A DNA stretch of 40,029 bases, from positions 15,391 through 55,419 of the forward strand of contig CAJTON010000018.1 of the NCBI GenBank assembly GCA_910577605.1. Reading direction: 5' to 3'. This DNA comes from an uncultured Butyrivibrio sp. GTDB taxonomy: Bacteria; Bacillota; Clostridia; Lachnospirales; Lachnospiraceae. Shown one piece after another: positions 25,037-32,612 of this stretch. The notes under the pieces were generated by a model, which did not search any database, had not been told where the DNA came from, and worked only from the letters and a program-made list of their open reading frames with translations. How positions within the stretch are numbered: position 1 is the first letter of the stretch; every line of letters starts with the position of its first letter. Made by a program: the position numbers and the translations under genes.

Positions 25037-25102
25037 ACGCTCCTCCGAAAATACCACGCGCCCGTTTCCGCACAACGGTACGCTCCGAACTTTGTTAATT
25101 AC

Positions 25103-25131
25103 AGTATAATATCTTAATGTATTAAAAGCAA
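25103..25131 (-). promoter_or_regulatory. Sigma-A promoter of the ispE operon
   Basis: TTGCTT (25131-25126), 17-base spacer, TATACT (25108-25103). It lies about 65 bases before the ispE start and would drive ispE, gntR, spoIIR, ddl and the DUF1934 gene. Confidence 0.75.
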
Positions 25132-25150
25132 TACAATTATACTTCCCTGT

Positions 25151-25177
25151 TAAGAAATCCGGGCAAGAGTCCGATAA
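25151..25177 (+). promoter_or_regulatory. Sigma-28 (FliA/SigD)-like promoter
   Basis: TAAG (25151-25154), exactly 15 bases, TCCGATAA (25170-25177). The flagellar sigma-28 consensus is TAAA-N15-GCCGATAA, so 3/4 and 7/8 positions match with the correct spacing. It lies 57 bases upstream of the gene at 25234. Confidence 0.72.
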
Positions 25178-25233
25178 AAATTATGAAACGTATTATTACG
25201 CATTTATTAATCCAGGGAAGGAGTGATAAAACA

Positions 25234-25848
25234 ATGGTAAACGGAGTTACCAGCCAGACAACAGTTGACGCTCAGTATTCAGAGGTGACTAAGACCGTCA
25301 AGGACGACACCGCGAAGAAGACTTCGGGCAGCGAATCAGCCGCATCCTCCAAGGACGCTTACAAAGACAACGGGGTAATATATGAAAAGACCTCCGACTA
25401 TAAGAGCATCGCTTCCATGTCAAAGGGCGACCGCTCGAACATCATAGCGCAGCTCAAGGCGGACGCAGATGCCCGTACGGAGCAGTTAAGACAGCTTGTC
25501 GAGAAAATGATGTATAAGCAGGCAGGCGCTGCTGATCCCAATTCCAAGTCCACATGGGAAAATCTTCTCAGAAAGGGCCTTATCACCGACAAGGAGGCGA
25601 TTGCCAACGCGAAGGCTGATATTGCGGAGGACGGATATTGGGGAGCCGAGAAGACCTCGGACAGAATACTTTCTTTTGCCACAGCTTTGTCAGGCGGGGA
25701 CAAGGACAAGATGGAGAAAATGCTCGCAGCCTTTGAAAAAGGCTTCAAGCAGGCAACCAAGTCATGGGGCAGCAAACTTCCCGACCTTTGTCAGGATACC
25801 TACAAGGCAGTACATGACAAATTTGACAGCTGGTTTGAGGAAAACTAA
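25234..25848 (+). CDS. Conserved clostridial protein of unknown function (204 aa)
   Basis: No recognised function. The N-terminal 60 residues are polar and Ser/Thr/Lys-rich (VDAQYSEVTKTVKDD, KKTSGSESAASSKD), likely disordered. The rest is helical: ARTEQLRQLVEKMM, then DIAEDGYWGAEKTSDRILSFATALSGGDKDKMEKMLAAFEKGFKQATKSWG and LPDLCQDTYKAVHDKFDSWFEE. I recall similar tails in uncharacterised clostridial proteins and some resemblance to DUF5610; neither is verified. There is no signal peptide. The start is the ATG at 25234 after GGAAGGAG; an ATG at 25183 lies just after the -10 and lacks a ribosome site. The sigma-28-like promoter suggests membership in the motility regulon. Confidence 0.85.
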   Translation: MVNGVTSQTTVDAQYSEVTKTVKDDTAKKTSGSESAASSKDAYKDNGVIYEKTSDYKSIASMSKGDRSNIIAQLKADADARTEQLRQLVEKMMYKQAGAADPNSKSTWENLLRKGLITDKEAIANAKADIAEDGYWGAEKTSDRILSFATALSGGDKDKMEKMLAAFEKGFKQATKSWGSKLPDLCQDTYKAVHDKFDSWFEEN

Positions 25849-25924
25849 AGAAACGCTGATTGAATCAACGTTTCTCCAAGAGAAGCAGGCACATATCTGA
25901 TTTGGACGATCCACAAATTAATTT

Positions 25925-25969
25925 AAGCCTTCAGGCTGACGCGTACACGCGCGGTCTGAAGGCTTTTAT
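25925..25969. terminator. Bidirectional terminator between the two convergent unknown genes
   Basis: AAGCCTTCAG (25925-25934) and CTGAAGGCTT (25956-25965) form a 10-bp stem with a GC-rich loop that can pair further. TTTTATC follows on the plus side. A separate hairpin (AGAAACG...CGTTTCT) directly after the stop at 25848 lacks a T tract. Confidence 0.82.
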
Positions 25970-26009
25970 CTGTTTATAATTACGGTTTTCCGGTACTCAC
26001 AGACCTGTT

Positions 26010-26534
26010 TTACCTCGAAACAAAAGCGTTCTGCCGTCTGTATGTATCATTGTCCTTCTGGCTCAATTCGCTCTCGACCTGCGCCAGTTCTTTCTCCAGC
26101 TCGCGGACTTTCTTTTCGTCTCCGGAGGCTGACCGTATCTGCTGCTCCAACTGCTGTTTTTTCTCCTTCAGCTTTTCGATCTCTTTATCAACCCTATCCG
26201 TGTCCGTAACGCATTTCTCCGAGGGACTTCCCGGACGGCTCACGTCCGCCTTCGGCTTCTCTTTCCCTTCCGTCCGGTCGGATCTGTTCGGGTCGTCGAA
26301 AAAGATTTTCCGGCTGCCATTCCCGTCCTGACCTAAACGGTACAGCCCGGCAGGTTCTTTACCCGATTTTTCACTGCTGATGTATTCGTCCTTAGGCTCT
26401 GACAAAGTCTTCGGCACCGTTTCCCTTTCCGTTTTTTTTGCCTCTTTTGTCATTTCGGCAGCCTGTTTTTCCTTCACCCGTTCCGCATAATCGGCTTGGA
26501 CATTATCATAATTTCCGCTGATTCGCATTTCCAT
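26010..26534 (-). CDS. Uncharacterised charged coiled-coil protein (174 aa)
   Basis: I do not recognise a family. The first 110 residues are very polar and low in hydrophobics (MEMRISGNYDNVQADYAERVKEKQ...), probably disordered; residues about 112-160 form a coiled coil (VDKEIEKLKEKKQQLEQQI through VRELEKELAQVESELSQKD). No signal peptide or membrane segment is seen. Start: ATG after GAAGGAGGAATATCT. It converges on the 204-aa gene and also has a weak sigma-28-like upstream sequence, so the two may belong to one regulon. A structural or chaperone-like role in motility is possible but unproven. Confidence 0.82.
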   Translation of the reverse strand: MEMRISGNYDNVQADYAERVKEKQAAEMTKEAKKTERETVPKTLSEPKDEYISSEKSGKEPAGLYRLGQDGNGSRKIFFDDPNRSDRTEGKEKPKADVSRPGSPSEKCVTDTDRVDKEIEKLKEKKQQLEQQIRSASGDEKKVRELEKELAQVESELSQKDNDTYRRQNAFVSR

Positions 26535-26595
26535 AGATATTCCTCCTTCAATTCTGTATTTTGGAGGTCACGCAGAATAACGCCCTCCGTTTTCT

Positions 26596-26622
26596 TTTTC
26601 GACTGAATAAAAAAACGGATTA
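26596..26622 (-). promoter_or_regulatory. Candidate sigma-28-like promoter, weaker
   Basis: TAAT (26622-26619), 15 bases, GTCGAAAA (26603-26596). Matches 3/4 and 6/8 of the TAAA-N15-GCCGATAA consensus with correct spacing. It overlaps the stop codon of the histidine kinase gene and lies about 60 bases before the coiled-coil gene. Confidence 0.45.
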
Positions 26623-27939
26623 AGAGTTTTGCCGTGAGATGCTTTTTGGATGCCGCGGAATGATGAGCAGTACGCTGAGTATGAACGTATTTCCCTGTGT
26701 CTTTATGCTCATTGCCCCGTCATATTTTTCAGCTACCGTTTTTATATTTGACAGACCCGTCCCGTTTTTAAAAGAAGACTTCCCGTCAAAACTGTTTTCA
26801 ATTTCAATCAGAATAAAATCGCCTTGCATCCTGCCGGACACGCGGATATATTTTTCCACGCCGCCGTCAGTGCTTTTGCAGGCGTTTACTGCGTTGTCGA
26901 GGGCGTTTGACAGAATAATGCCGAAATCAATGTCGCGCACCGTACACGGATACGGCAGGATCAGCGAGCAGGATACGTCTATGCCCATGCTTTTGGCTAT
27001 TCCCAGTTTATTTTCAAGCAGAATATCCGCCACCGGATTATTCGTGGCGCATGGAAAAGAGAATCCTTTTGCCACACTCTCCATATCTCCTATATAATCC
27101 AGCGCCTGCCGCGCATTTCCGTCTTTCAGAAGCTCTTTAAGCACCGTGATATGATTTTTTATATCATGCCTGAAAGATTTTGTTTTCTCATAGCGAGTCC
27201 TTGTTTCCTCCACATAACGGTTAAGGGAATGTTCCTCCTGTTCAAGAAGGGACAGCTTTGTGTTCAGCCGGAAATTCTCAAGCAGTTTTTTGTAGGCAAA
27301 CATAATGCAGAACAGGCTTGCCATTGCCAGAAGCTGTACAGCGATCATCTGAAAGTGGTCCGCATTCAAAATTTTCCCGGCTCCGTCCGTAATTATTGTA
27401 TTCCCGTAAATCACATGACCGATATACTGCCCTATCAGAAAAACCGTAACAGCGGGCGTGAGAAGCATAAGCGCATAACGACTTTTCACCGTCCCGTCAT
27501 AAGAGAAATGCCTGTATATGATATAACAGCATAAGACTGCCGCGGGCAGCGCAATATTTCCCATAAGCATAAACACCTTTCCTACTGTCTCCTGATCACA
27601 GGATCTCATAAGCGGATATATAAGACAAAGCGCCGAATTAACGATACCGTAACAAAGCTGCATTATCTCGCCCGTAACTATCGCATATAAAACAGCCGTC
27701 GCTATATCAGCTTTACATAAAAAAATTCCGCTTGCCGCAAGCAGAATAATATAAACGGCAAACTGCGCGAAACCTCCTGCGCGGATAGCCGTTACGATAA
27801 CAGTCCCCAAAAACGCGTACATGACATAATAAAAGATCCCCGCTTTCCTTTTGAGGAATTTCACATAAAAATAAAATCCGGTCAGCAGCTGAGCGCCGCC
27901 CATTATATATTGATTGAAAAAATCCAGACGATCCGTCAC
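26620..27939 (-). CDS. AgrC/ComD-like sensor histidine kinase with GHKL domain (439 aa)
   Basis: The N-terminal half (about 10-215) has six or seven hydrophobic segments. A coiled linker follows, then the phospho-acceptor His258 in FRHDIKNH (HPK10 type), the N-box NALDNAVNACK and GTGLSNIKTVAEKYDG of a GHKL ATPase. Kinases of this type sense peptides or other extracellular signals. The start is a GTG at 27939, seven bases after GGAGG and two bases after the stop of the regulator gene, so the pair is coupled. No agrB, agrD or other peptide-signal gene is adjacent, so the signal is unknown. The C-terminal IPRHPKSISRQNS is a short extension. Confidence 0.93.
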   Translation of the reverse strand: MTDRLDFFNQYIMGGAQLLTGFYFYVKFLKRKAGIFYYVMYAFLGTVIVTAIRAGGFAQFAVYIILLAASGIFLCKADIATAVLYAIVTGEIMQLCYGIVNSALCLIYPLMRSCDQETVGKVFMLMGNIALPAAVLCCYIIYRHFSYDGTVKSRYALMLLTPAVTVFLIGQYIGHVIYGNTIITDGAGKILNADHFQMIAVQLLAMASLFCIMFAYKKLLENFRLNTKLSLLEQEEHSLNRYVEETRTRYEKTKSFRHDIKNHITVLKELLKDGNARQALDYIGDMESVAKGFSFPCATNNPVADILLENKLGIAKSMGIDVSCSLILPYPCTVRDIDFGIILSNALDNAVNACKSTDGGVEKYIRVSGRMQGDFILIEIENSFDGKSSFKNGTGLSNIKTVAEKYDGAMSIKTQGNTFILSVLLIIPRHPKSISRQNS

Positions 27940-27940
27940 T

Positions 27941-28651
27941 TCACAGCCTCCGTTCTTTCATGTACCGCAGTATAACGCCCGAAAATTCCTTGCTCCGCAG
28001 GCGCGAAACAGGTATCTGCTTTCCGCCCTCCATATACGCCGTTTGGTTTTTATAGCTTCTGAGATATTGCAGATTGATAAGAAAACTTCTGTGACACCTG
28101 AAAAACCTGCCGTCCAGCTTTGTTTCAAGATTTTCGATCCTGTCATAATAATCTACTATTTCAAACGACGTAAGATGCAGATACACCTTTCTGTCGATGA
28201 TCTCGCAGAAAATTATTTGCTCAAAAGGCACGAGTCGGCTCTCGTATCCTCTCTGCACAAGCAGATTCGCTTCCCCCGCGCTTTGCATCGAAGCAAGAAC
28301 GCGCTCCATTGTTTTTTGAAATCGGCTTTGTTCTATCGGCTTTACAAGATAATCATACGCCTGTACCTCAAAAGCCTCGAACACCGTTTCCCTGAGAACC
28401 GTTATAAAAATCAGATAACCCTTAAATCCCCGTCTTCGCAGTATCCTTGCCGTCTCCATTCCGTCCATTTCTTTCATCTGAATATCAAGGAAAAGAATAT
28501 CTATTGTTTTTTCATATTTCAGCAATTCTTTTCCGCTCAAAAATACCTCGATAACTGTTTCGATATTTTGAGCGCGAAAAAAATCCGCCGCCATTTTCTT
28601 TACTGCGCCCGCCATATATTTCTCATCGTCACAGACCGCAACACGAATCAT
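27941..28651 (-). CDS. LytTR-family response regulator (236 aa)
   Basis: AgrA-like regulator. The receiver domain (1-120) has acidic D8/D9 in VAVCDDE, the phosphorylation site Asp56 in ILFLDIQM, and Lys in YDYLVKPI. A LytTR DNA-binding domain (about 135-235) follows, with VPFEQIIFCEI, FFRCHRSFLINLQYL and IPVSRLRSKEF. Start: ATG at 28651 after GGGAGGTGGGAAT; a longer in-frame start would lie within the promoter region. Together with the downstream kinase it should control genes through paired direct repeats in their promoters; targets are unknown. It has its own sigma-A promoter. Confidence 0.95.
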   Translation of the reverse strand: MIRVAVCDDEKYMAGAVKKMAADFFRAQNIETVIEVFLSGKELLKYEKTIDILFLDIQMKEMDGMETARILRRRGFKGYLIFITVLRETVFEAFEVQAYDYLVKPIEQSRFQKTMERVLASMQSAGEANLLVQRGYESRLVPFEQIIFCEIIDRKVYLHLTSFEIVDYYDRIENLETKLDGRFFRCHRSFLINLQYLRSYKNQTAYMEGGKQIPVSRLRSKEFSGVILRYMKERRL

Positions 28652-28673
28652 ATTCCCACCTCCCGAAAAGCTT

Positions 28674-28702
28674 ATTGTAGCATTTCCGCCGCCGCAAAAC
28701 AA
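28674..28702 (-). promoter_or_regulatory. Sigma-A promoter of the two-component operon
   Basis: TTGTTT (28702-28697), 17 bases, TACAAT (28679-28674), 23 bases before the regulator ATG. It shows that an in-frame ATG at 28702 lies in the -35 and cannot be the start. Confidence 0.75.
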
Positions 28703-28761
28703 TAAAAATGATCTAGAATGCGCTTTCCGCGCCGTGGAATGCTGCGATAGGATCTTTTAAC

Positions 28762-28824
28762 AAAAAATGCCCCGGATATTCCCGGCTGCCGCGAGTGGCA
28801 CAACAGTCAGGTGATCCGGAGCAT
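28762..28824 (-). terminator. Terminator after the SipL-like gene
   Basis: Arms at 28824-28814 (ATGCTCCGGAT) and 28777-28767 (ATCCGGGGCAT) pair with one wobble, with a 36-base structured loop; TTTTTTG follows on the minus strand. It lies between the SPOCS/LysM gene and the two-component promoter. Confidence 0.82.
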
Positions 28825-28868
28825 ATTTTATATTTTTCGGTCCGCGGTCTTCGGATTTGCGGTATCCG

Positions 28869-30407
28869 TCAGCACTTCTTGATTATTATAAGCTTCATTC
28901 CCGGCTTTATGTCCTCAGTTGAAAGCCCGTTCGTATCCATTATGTCCTTTATCGTGGTGCAGTATTCTTTGGCGATATTCCAAAGCGTATCTCCTGGTCT
29001 TGTTATGTATCCGACAATGCCGGGGAGGTTTTTGATCCTGCCGTAATCGGGAGGAGCGGCGGTAACGTCGCAGATAAGGTTTTCGCTGTGCGACTTGACA
29101 GCCATCAGATCTATTATCGCGTTGCATTTTATGTTGACCTCGCCGCCTCCCGTAAGAAGCGTCGATACCTGAAGCGGTCCCGCCTTTCCGGTGCAGGCGC
29201 AGTTTCCGTCAAGCCCCGCGATATCGGTCTGTTCGCTGAACGGAAGCTCGTATCGCACATAACCGAGCTTGTCGTTGTCGTCGGGCTTTATATATATTAT
29301 ATCAACGGTGACCGCGCCCTCAACGGTAACGCTGCTGCCTTCGGTCATTATGTCCTCGATATTGGTCCTTCCGCTGCTGCCTACTATCTGCATTATACCG
29401 CCCTGAGGCATGGCAAAGCGCTCCTCCATGCGGCATTTCGCGCTGTTCTTCATCAGGAAGGATTCATATTCCACAGGCTCGTTCGCAAGCTGCAGATCGT
29501 ATGACGGCGAATAAGCGTCGGCAAGCACCTCGTACTCCTGCTCGGTGTATCCTTTTATATCAAGATCAAGTATCACCTCCGCGTCAAGAATGCGAAGCTC
29601 CGCGTTCGCGTCGGGGCGGGCTATCAGACTTTTTTCCGATACCGTTATGCACACGTCCGGCAGCATTTCCTCACTGCACCCGGAAACGTCTATCTTGCCC
29701 GCGAACGGCAACACGTCGTCATAGAAATTCATTCCGTTATCTTCGCCTTCTCCGGAATATATGCAGAACACGCAGAGCTCTCCCTTTATGCTGAGTTCGC
29801 CGTCGCACGCCCGTATGTCTATGCTCTGCGGCTCAAGCTCATACCATATGAGTTCCTCGACATTCGGTCTGTCGCCGGGCAGGTTCATGGATTCGCGTAC
29901 GCGGAAAATATCTTTTTTGGAGGAGGTGAGCTGCATGACGTTTATTTTCTTTTTGATGCACTGAAGATTCTCCAGCTCAAGCTCTTCTACGGCTTCCTTA
30001 TCGTATATGCACTCAGCCGTTATCTCCAAGGTTATGACTGCTTTTACGCTTATTTTGCGGGAGTTTATGACCGTTATCGTGACATCCTCAAGCTCGCAGA
30101 CGCATTTTATCACGTCCTGCGGCGTCACGCCTCCCATAGCGACCGACTCGTCAAACGGAGCGGCTCCGCTCATGCATGCGCAGCCTTCCTCTGTCGCGTA
30201 CAAAAGATTGTAACGGAGTTCTCCTCCGACTGCCACGCGCTCCTCCATCGGGCGGACCTTCTCTATCACTACGTCCGCCTTCTCCTTTATTTTCTTTACG
30301 ATGTCAGGCTTGCTGTCGGGCACGTTAAAATCGTCGTCAATGGTGACGATCTGCTCCACCCTGCCCTTCTGGTGCTTCATATGTACGGTTTTTTTGTTCA
30401 GCTCCAT
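28869..30407 (-). CDS. sipL: SipL-like spore morphogenetic protein: SPOCS (DUF3794) repeats plus LysM (512 aa)
   Basis: The protein has repeated SPOCS/DUF3794 domains, roughly 20-150, 165-285 and 320-430, with the recognisable IDDDFNVPDSKPDIVKKIKEKADVVIEKV start and GELRYNLLYA strand. It ends in one LysM domain (about 465-510: PGDTLWNIAKEYCTTIKDIMDTNGL and PGMKLIII). The 512-residue length and architecture match Clostridioides difficile SipL, which binds SpoIVA and is needed for coat assembly. The start is the ATG at 30407, eight bases after AGGGGA. A sigma-E-like promoter lies upstream, as expected for a mother-cell gene. It is cytoplasmic in the mother cell, without a signal peptide. Confidence 0.92.
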   Translation of the reverse strand: MELNKKTVHMKHQKGRVEQIVTIDDDFNVPDSKPDIVKKIKEKADVVIEKVRPMEERVAVGGELRYNLLYATEEGCACMSGAAPFDESVAMGGVTPQDVIKCVCELEDVTITVINSRKISVKAVITLEITAECIYDKEAVEELELENLQCIKKKINVMQLTSSKKDIFRVRESMNLPGDRPNVEELIWYELEPQSIDIRACDGELSIKGELCVFCIYSGEGEDNGMNFYDDVLPFAGKIDVSGCSEEMLPDVCITVSEKSLIARPDANAELRILDAEVILDLDIKGYTEQEYEVLADAYSPSYDLQLANEPVEYESFLMKNSAKCRMEERFAMPQGGIMQIVGSSGRTNIEDIMTEGSSVTVEGAVTVDIIYIKPDDNDKLGYVRYELPFSEQTDIAGLDGNCACTGKAGPLQVSTLLTGGGEVNIKCNAIIDLMAVKSHSENLICDVTAAPPDYGRIKNLPGIVGYITRPGDTLWNIAKEYCTTIKDIMDTNGLSTEDIKPGMKLIIIKKC

Positions 30408-30455
30408 ATGCAAAATCCCCTGTCTTCTTCAATCTGATTTTAGTTGCACTACTAA

Positions 30456-30484
30456 AAGATATGAAGCCCGGCAGGGGATTATGC
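30456..30484 (-). promoter_or_regulatory. Sigma-E-like promoter of the SipL-like gene
   Basis: GCATAAT (30484-30478), 14 bases, CATATCTT (30463-30456). The sigma-E consensus is KMATATT-N13/14-CATACAHT; here 6/7 and 6/8 positions match with correct spacing. Confidence 0.55.
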
Positions 30485-30888
30485 TATTCAAAATTTACAT
30501 TCTTGTCTGTCGCTTCGATTTTAACTACTATGTACGGATAGGTCGCCATTTTGTTGACCGCCTCGCCCGCCGCGGGACCTACAAGCGTCGTGTGTATGCC
30601 CACGGAGCTGTCCGTTTCGTACATTTCGTCAACTCGGATACTGTATCCTCCGGTAGCCTGCTCGCCGTATCCCACCGCAATATAGGTATAACCGTCCACT
30701 GTAAAAGACATAGCGAATTCCTCGCTTTTTTTGCCGTCGATGGTTTTGACGATCTCGTCAGGAATACTGTCCTTTGCCGCTACCGTAAAATCAATAGCGG
30801 TCTTGTTTTTATCGGATGATTCCCTGAAGGAGCATCCCACGAGCACAAGCACCAGAAATACTCCCACCAAAAACAAAGTTTTTCTCAT
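30484..30888 (-). CDS. Lipoprotein with PrcB-like C-terminal domain (134 aa)
   Basis: The N-terminal signal RKTLFLVGVFLVLVLVGC ends in a lipobox (LVGC, Cys19), so it should be lipidated and displayed outside the membrane. The C-terminal half (GEQATGGYSIRVDEMYE, then VHTTLVGPAAGE-like and TYPYIVVKIEA) resembles the PrcB C-terminal domain first named in spirochaete protease complexes. Function is unknown. The ATG at 30888 is chosen because it starts the signal peptide; a longer reading frame upstream (to 30993) has no support. The ribosome site is weak (GGTG). It lies 101 bases after the PEGA lipoprotein gene. Confidence 0.82.
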   Translation of the reverse strand: MRKTLFLVGVFLVLVLVGCSFRESSDKNKTAIDFTVAAKDSIPDEIVKTIDGKKSEEFAMSFTVDGYTYIAVGYGEQATGGYSIRVDEMYETDSSVGIHTTLVGPAAGEAVNKMATYPYIVVKIEATDKNVNFE

Positions 30889-30989
30889 TGCAGCACCATA
30901 TTTTTTTATAAAGTATATGCCGCGGCCCCGCCCGAATATCACTTTAATTTCCCGTGTCAGCAGGAGATCAAGCGGTCGGATTTTTGGGA

Positions 30990-32312
30990 TCACTTTCCCG
31001 TAAAATCATACACAACGTCGTCGCCGCCTTCTGCAAGCACTACGGAATAGCTCTTTATTTCCTTATTGTAAAGAATGGATATGACGTGTTCTCCCGTTAT
31101 CATGTCAAACGTGACTGGCGCTACTCCCTTGTATATGCCGTCAAAATATACATATCCTCCCTCAGGTCCCGAAACGGTAACGTCGTTTATCCTGCTTACT
31201 ATATCCTGACCGAGACTCTTCGTCTCCGAGGTCGAGGGTTCGCCCGTCTGATTTTCGCCGGTGGTTCCTTCTCCGCCTCCGGTAGGTTTTTCCGTTCCTG
31301 TCTGCTGCTCGTCTTTTCTGAGCTTAATGTCTATAATGCGGTAGGATACATCAACCTCTATCGTCTCCGTGTAAGTCTGATAGCCGTTTGCCGTAACCTT
31401 TATCTCGTGCTTTCCCGTCGGCAGTACAACCATTCCCGCGTATTTGGTTTCAACGTTATCTATAAACAGAGACGCTCCTTCAACGTCAATATTAAACCGT
31501 ATGTTTCCGTTATTCGTCACGATGGGAGCGACGTCGGAGAAATCCAACTCGCAATTCTCATTGCGCTCGACCATGACCTGCCGCTCGGCTATATATTCGC
31601 CGTTTCTGACCTCGACTTTGTAATTGCCCTCGCGCACTATAAGAAGCATATCTTTTTCTATGACCTTCACAACGGTGCCGCCCACGTCTATATAACCGCC
31701 TATGAAAAGCGAGTCCCCGGTAAGGCTTATATACCCGTGGCCTTTTTCCACTACGACCGACAGCACCTTGGTGCCGTAGCCTCTGACAATAAGCTTATCC
31801 TGCGGATTAAGCTCCATCATTGATATTTTCTGACCGTCCGAATACACAAGCGTACTGTCGTCATAGGAATACATCGACTGTCCTACCCTCATCGCGCGCT
31901 TTGAATCGTCAACGCTGAAAGAAACGACGCCCCTGTTTTCCCATACATCTTTGCTGCCCGAAACCTGCACCTTCTCAATGAGCTTTGAGCTTTTTCCGTA
32001 GGAAATATCGAGGACCATTCCGGGAGAAAGCTGCGCCATTGAAATATCCGTACCCGATTTGCTGTATATTGCGGTCGCGGAGTTATACGGAAAAATATTT
32101 GAACTTCCGTCCTCGGCGGAAATAAAAGAAATGCTCTGATTTTTCTCGTCTATTGCAATGACAACGCCGATAATGACCGCCGCCTTGCCGTCGTCAGCGG
32201 GTTTCGTCGTTGATTTTATATGCCATCTTGTCGAGGAGCTTGACGCGCACGCGCAAAGCAGCGCGCATGCCAAAATCACCATTCCAGCCAAAATAAGCCG
32301 TATTTTTCTCAT
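30990..32312 (-). CDS. PEGA-domain lipoprotein (440 aa)
   Basis: Signal peptide with lipobox (LLCAC, near residue 21) and a Ser-rich stretch. The middle has beta-rich repeated modules with VIAIDEKNQSISFISAEDG-like turns. A PEGA domain near 270-335 has VEGASLFIDNVETKYAGMVVLPTGKHEIKVTANGYQTY. A Gly/Thr/Glu linker (about 340-365) leads to a second PEGA-like domain (SGPEGGYVYFDGIYKGVAPVTFDMITGEHVISI). PEGA modules are common on surface proteins, but their ligand is unclear. ATG follows GGAGGTACAT. It likely shares a transcript with the small PrcB-like lipoprotein. Confidence 0.87.
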   Translation of the reverse strand: MRKIRLILAGMVILACALLCACASSSSTRWHIKSTTKPADDGKAAVIIGVVIAIDEKNQSISFISAEDGSSNIFPYNSATAIYSKSGTDISMAQLSPGMVLDISYGKSSKLIEKVQVSGSKDVWENRGVVSFSVDDSKRAMRVGQSMYSYDDSTLVYSDGQKISMMELNPQDKLIVRGYGTKVLSVVVEKGHGYISLTGDSLFIGGYIDVGGTVVKVIEKDMLLIVREGNYKVEVRNGEYIAERQVMVERNENCELDFSDVAPIVTNNGNIRFNIDVEGASLFIDNVETKYAGMVVLPTGKHEIKVTANGYQTYTETIEVDVSYRIIDIKLRKDEQQTGTEKPTGGGEGTTGENQTGEPSTSETKSLGQDIVSRINDVTVSGPEGGYVYFDGIYKGVAPVTFDMITGEHVISILYNKEIKSYSVVLAEGGDDVVYDFTGK

Positions 32313-32612
32313 ATGTACCTCCGAAAACGTAAACGCAACGCGTCAAACGCGAAGCGGCTGGATTTTTGGGTTTATTCCATAAGCAGTGCCGCTCGGAAAC
32401 CTACGGTTTCCTCGTTGAACGGGCTGTCGCCCTATAAAAACAGTCATAGTCAGCCTTTGCTGCAAGCAGCAGGTCTGCCTCTGTCCGTTTTTACACTGCT
32501 TGTTACTTACGCATAGTATACCATGAACGCGACGAGCCAAGCATGCTGAAGGCATATTCGGCGACCGCGGAATGATACTAAGCGCTTGCGCTTAGTATAC
32601 CATAATTACATT
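32313..32612. other. 300-bp hairpin-rich intergenic region
   Basis: No convincing gene. On the minus strand it contains a series of perfect short stems: GGAAACC-GTA-GGTTTCC, GGGC-GACA-GCCC, TGCTGC-TT-GCAGCA and a 10-bp stem at 32575-32598. None is followed by a T tract. An untranslated structured leader of the PEGA operon or a dispersed repeat would both fit. Confidence 0.6.
32514..32603. repeat. Unit bounded by two TAGTATACCAT direct repeats
   Basis: TAGTATACCAT occurs at 32514-32524 and 32593-32603, 79 bases apart. The second copy overlaps a 10-bp inverted repeat with a 4-base loop (ATACTAAGCG and CGCTTAGTAT, 32575-32598). A related GGTATACC next to CTATGCG occurs in the ileS leader near 11940. 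Confidence 0.65.

Noticed and set aside
25849..25880. Hairpin AGAAACG...CGTTTCT after the 204-aa gene as a terminator
   Set aside because: No T tract follows; the stronger terminator is at 25925-25969.
28652..28868. Small peptide gene upstream of the two-component system
   Set aside because: The interval is filled by a terminator and a sigma-A promoter, and no short frame with a ribosome site is convincing.
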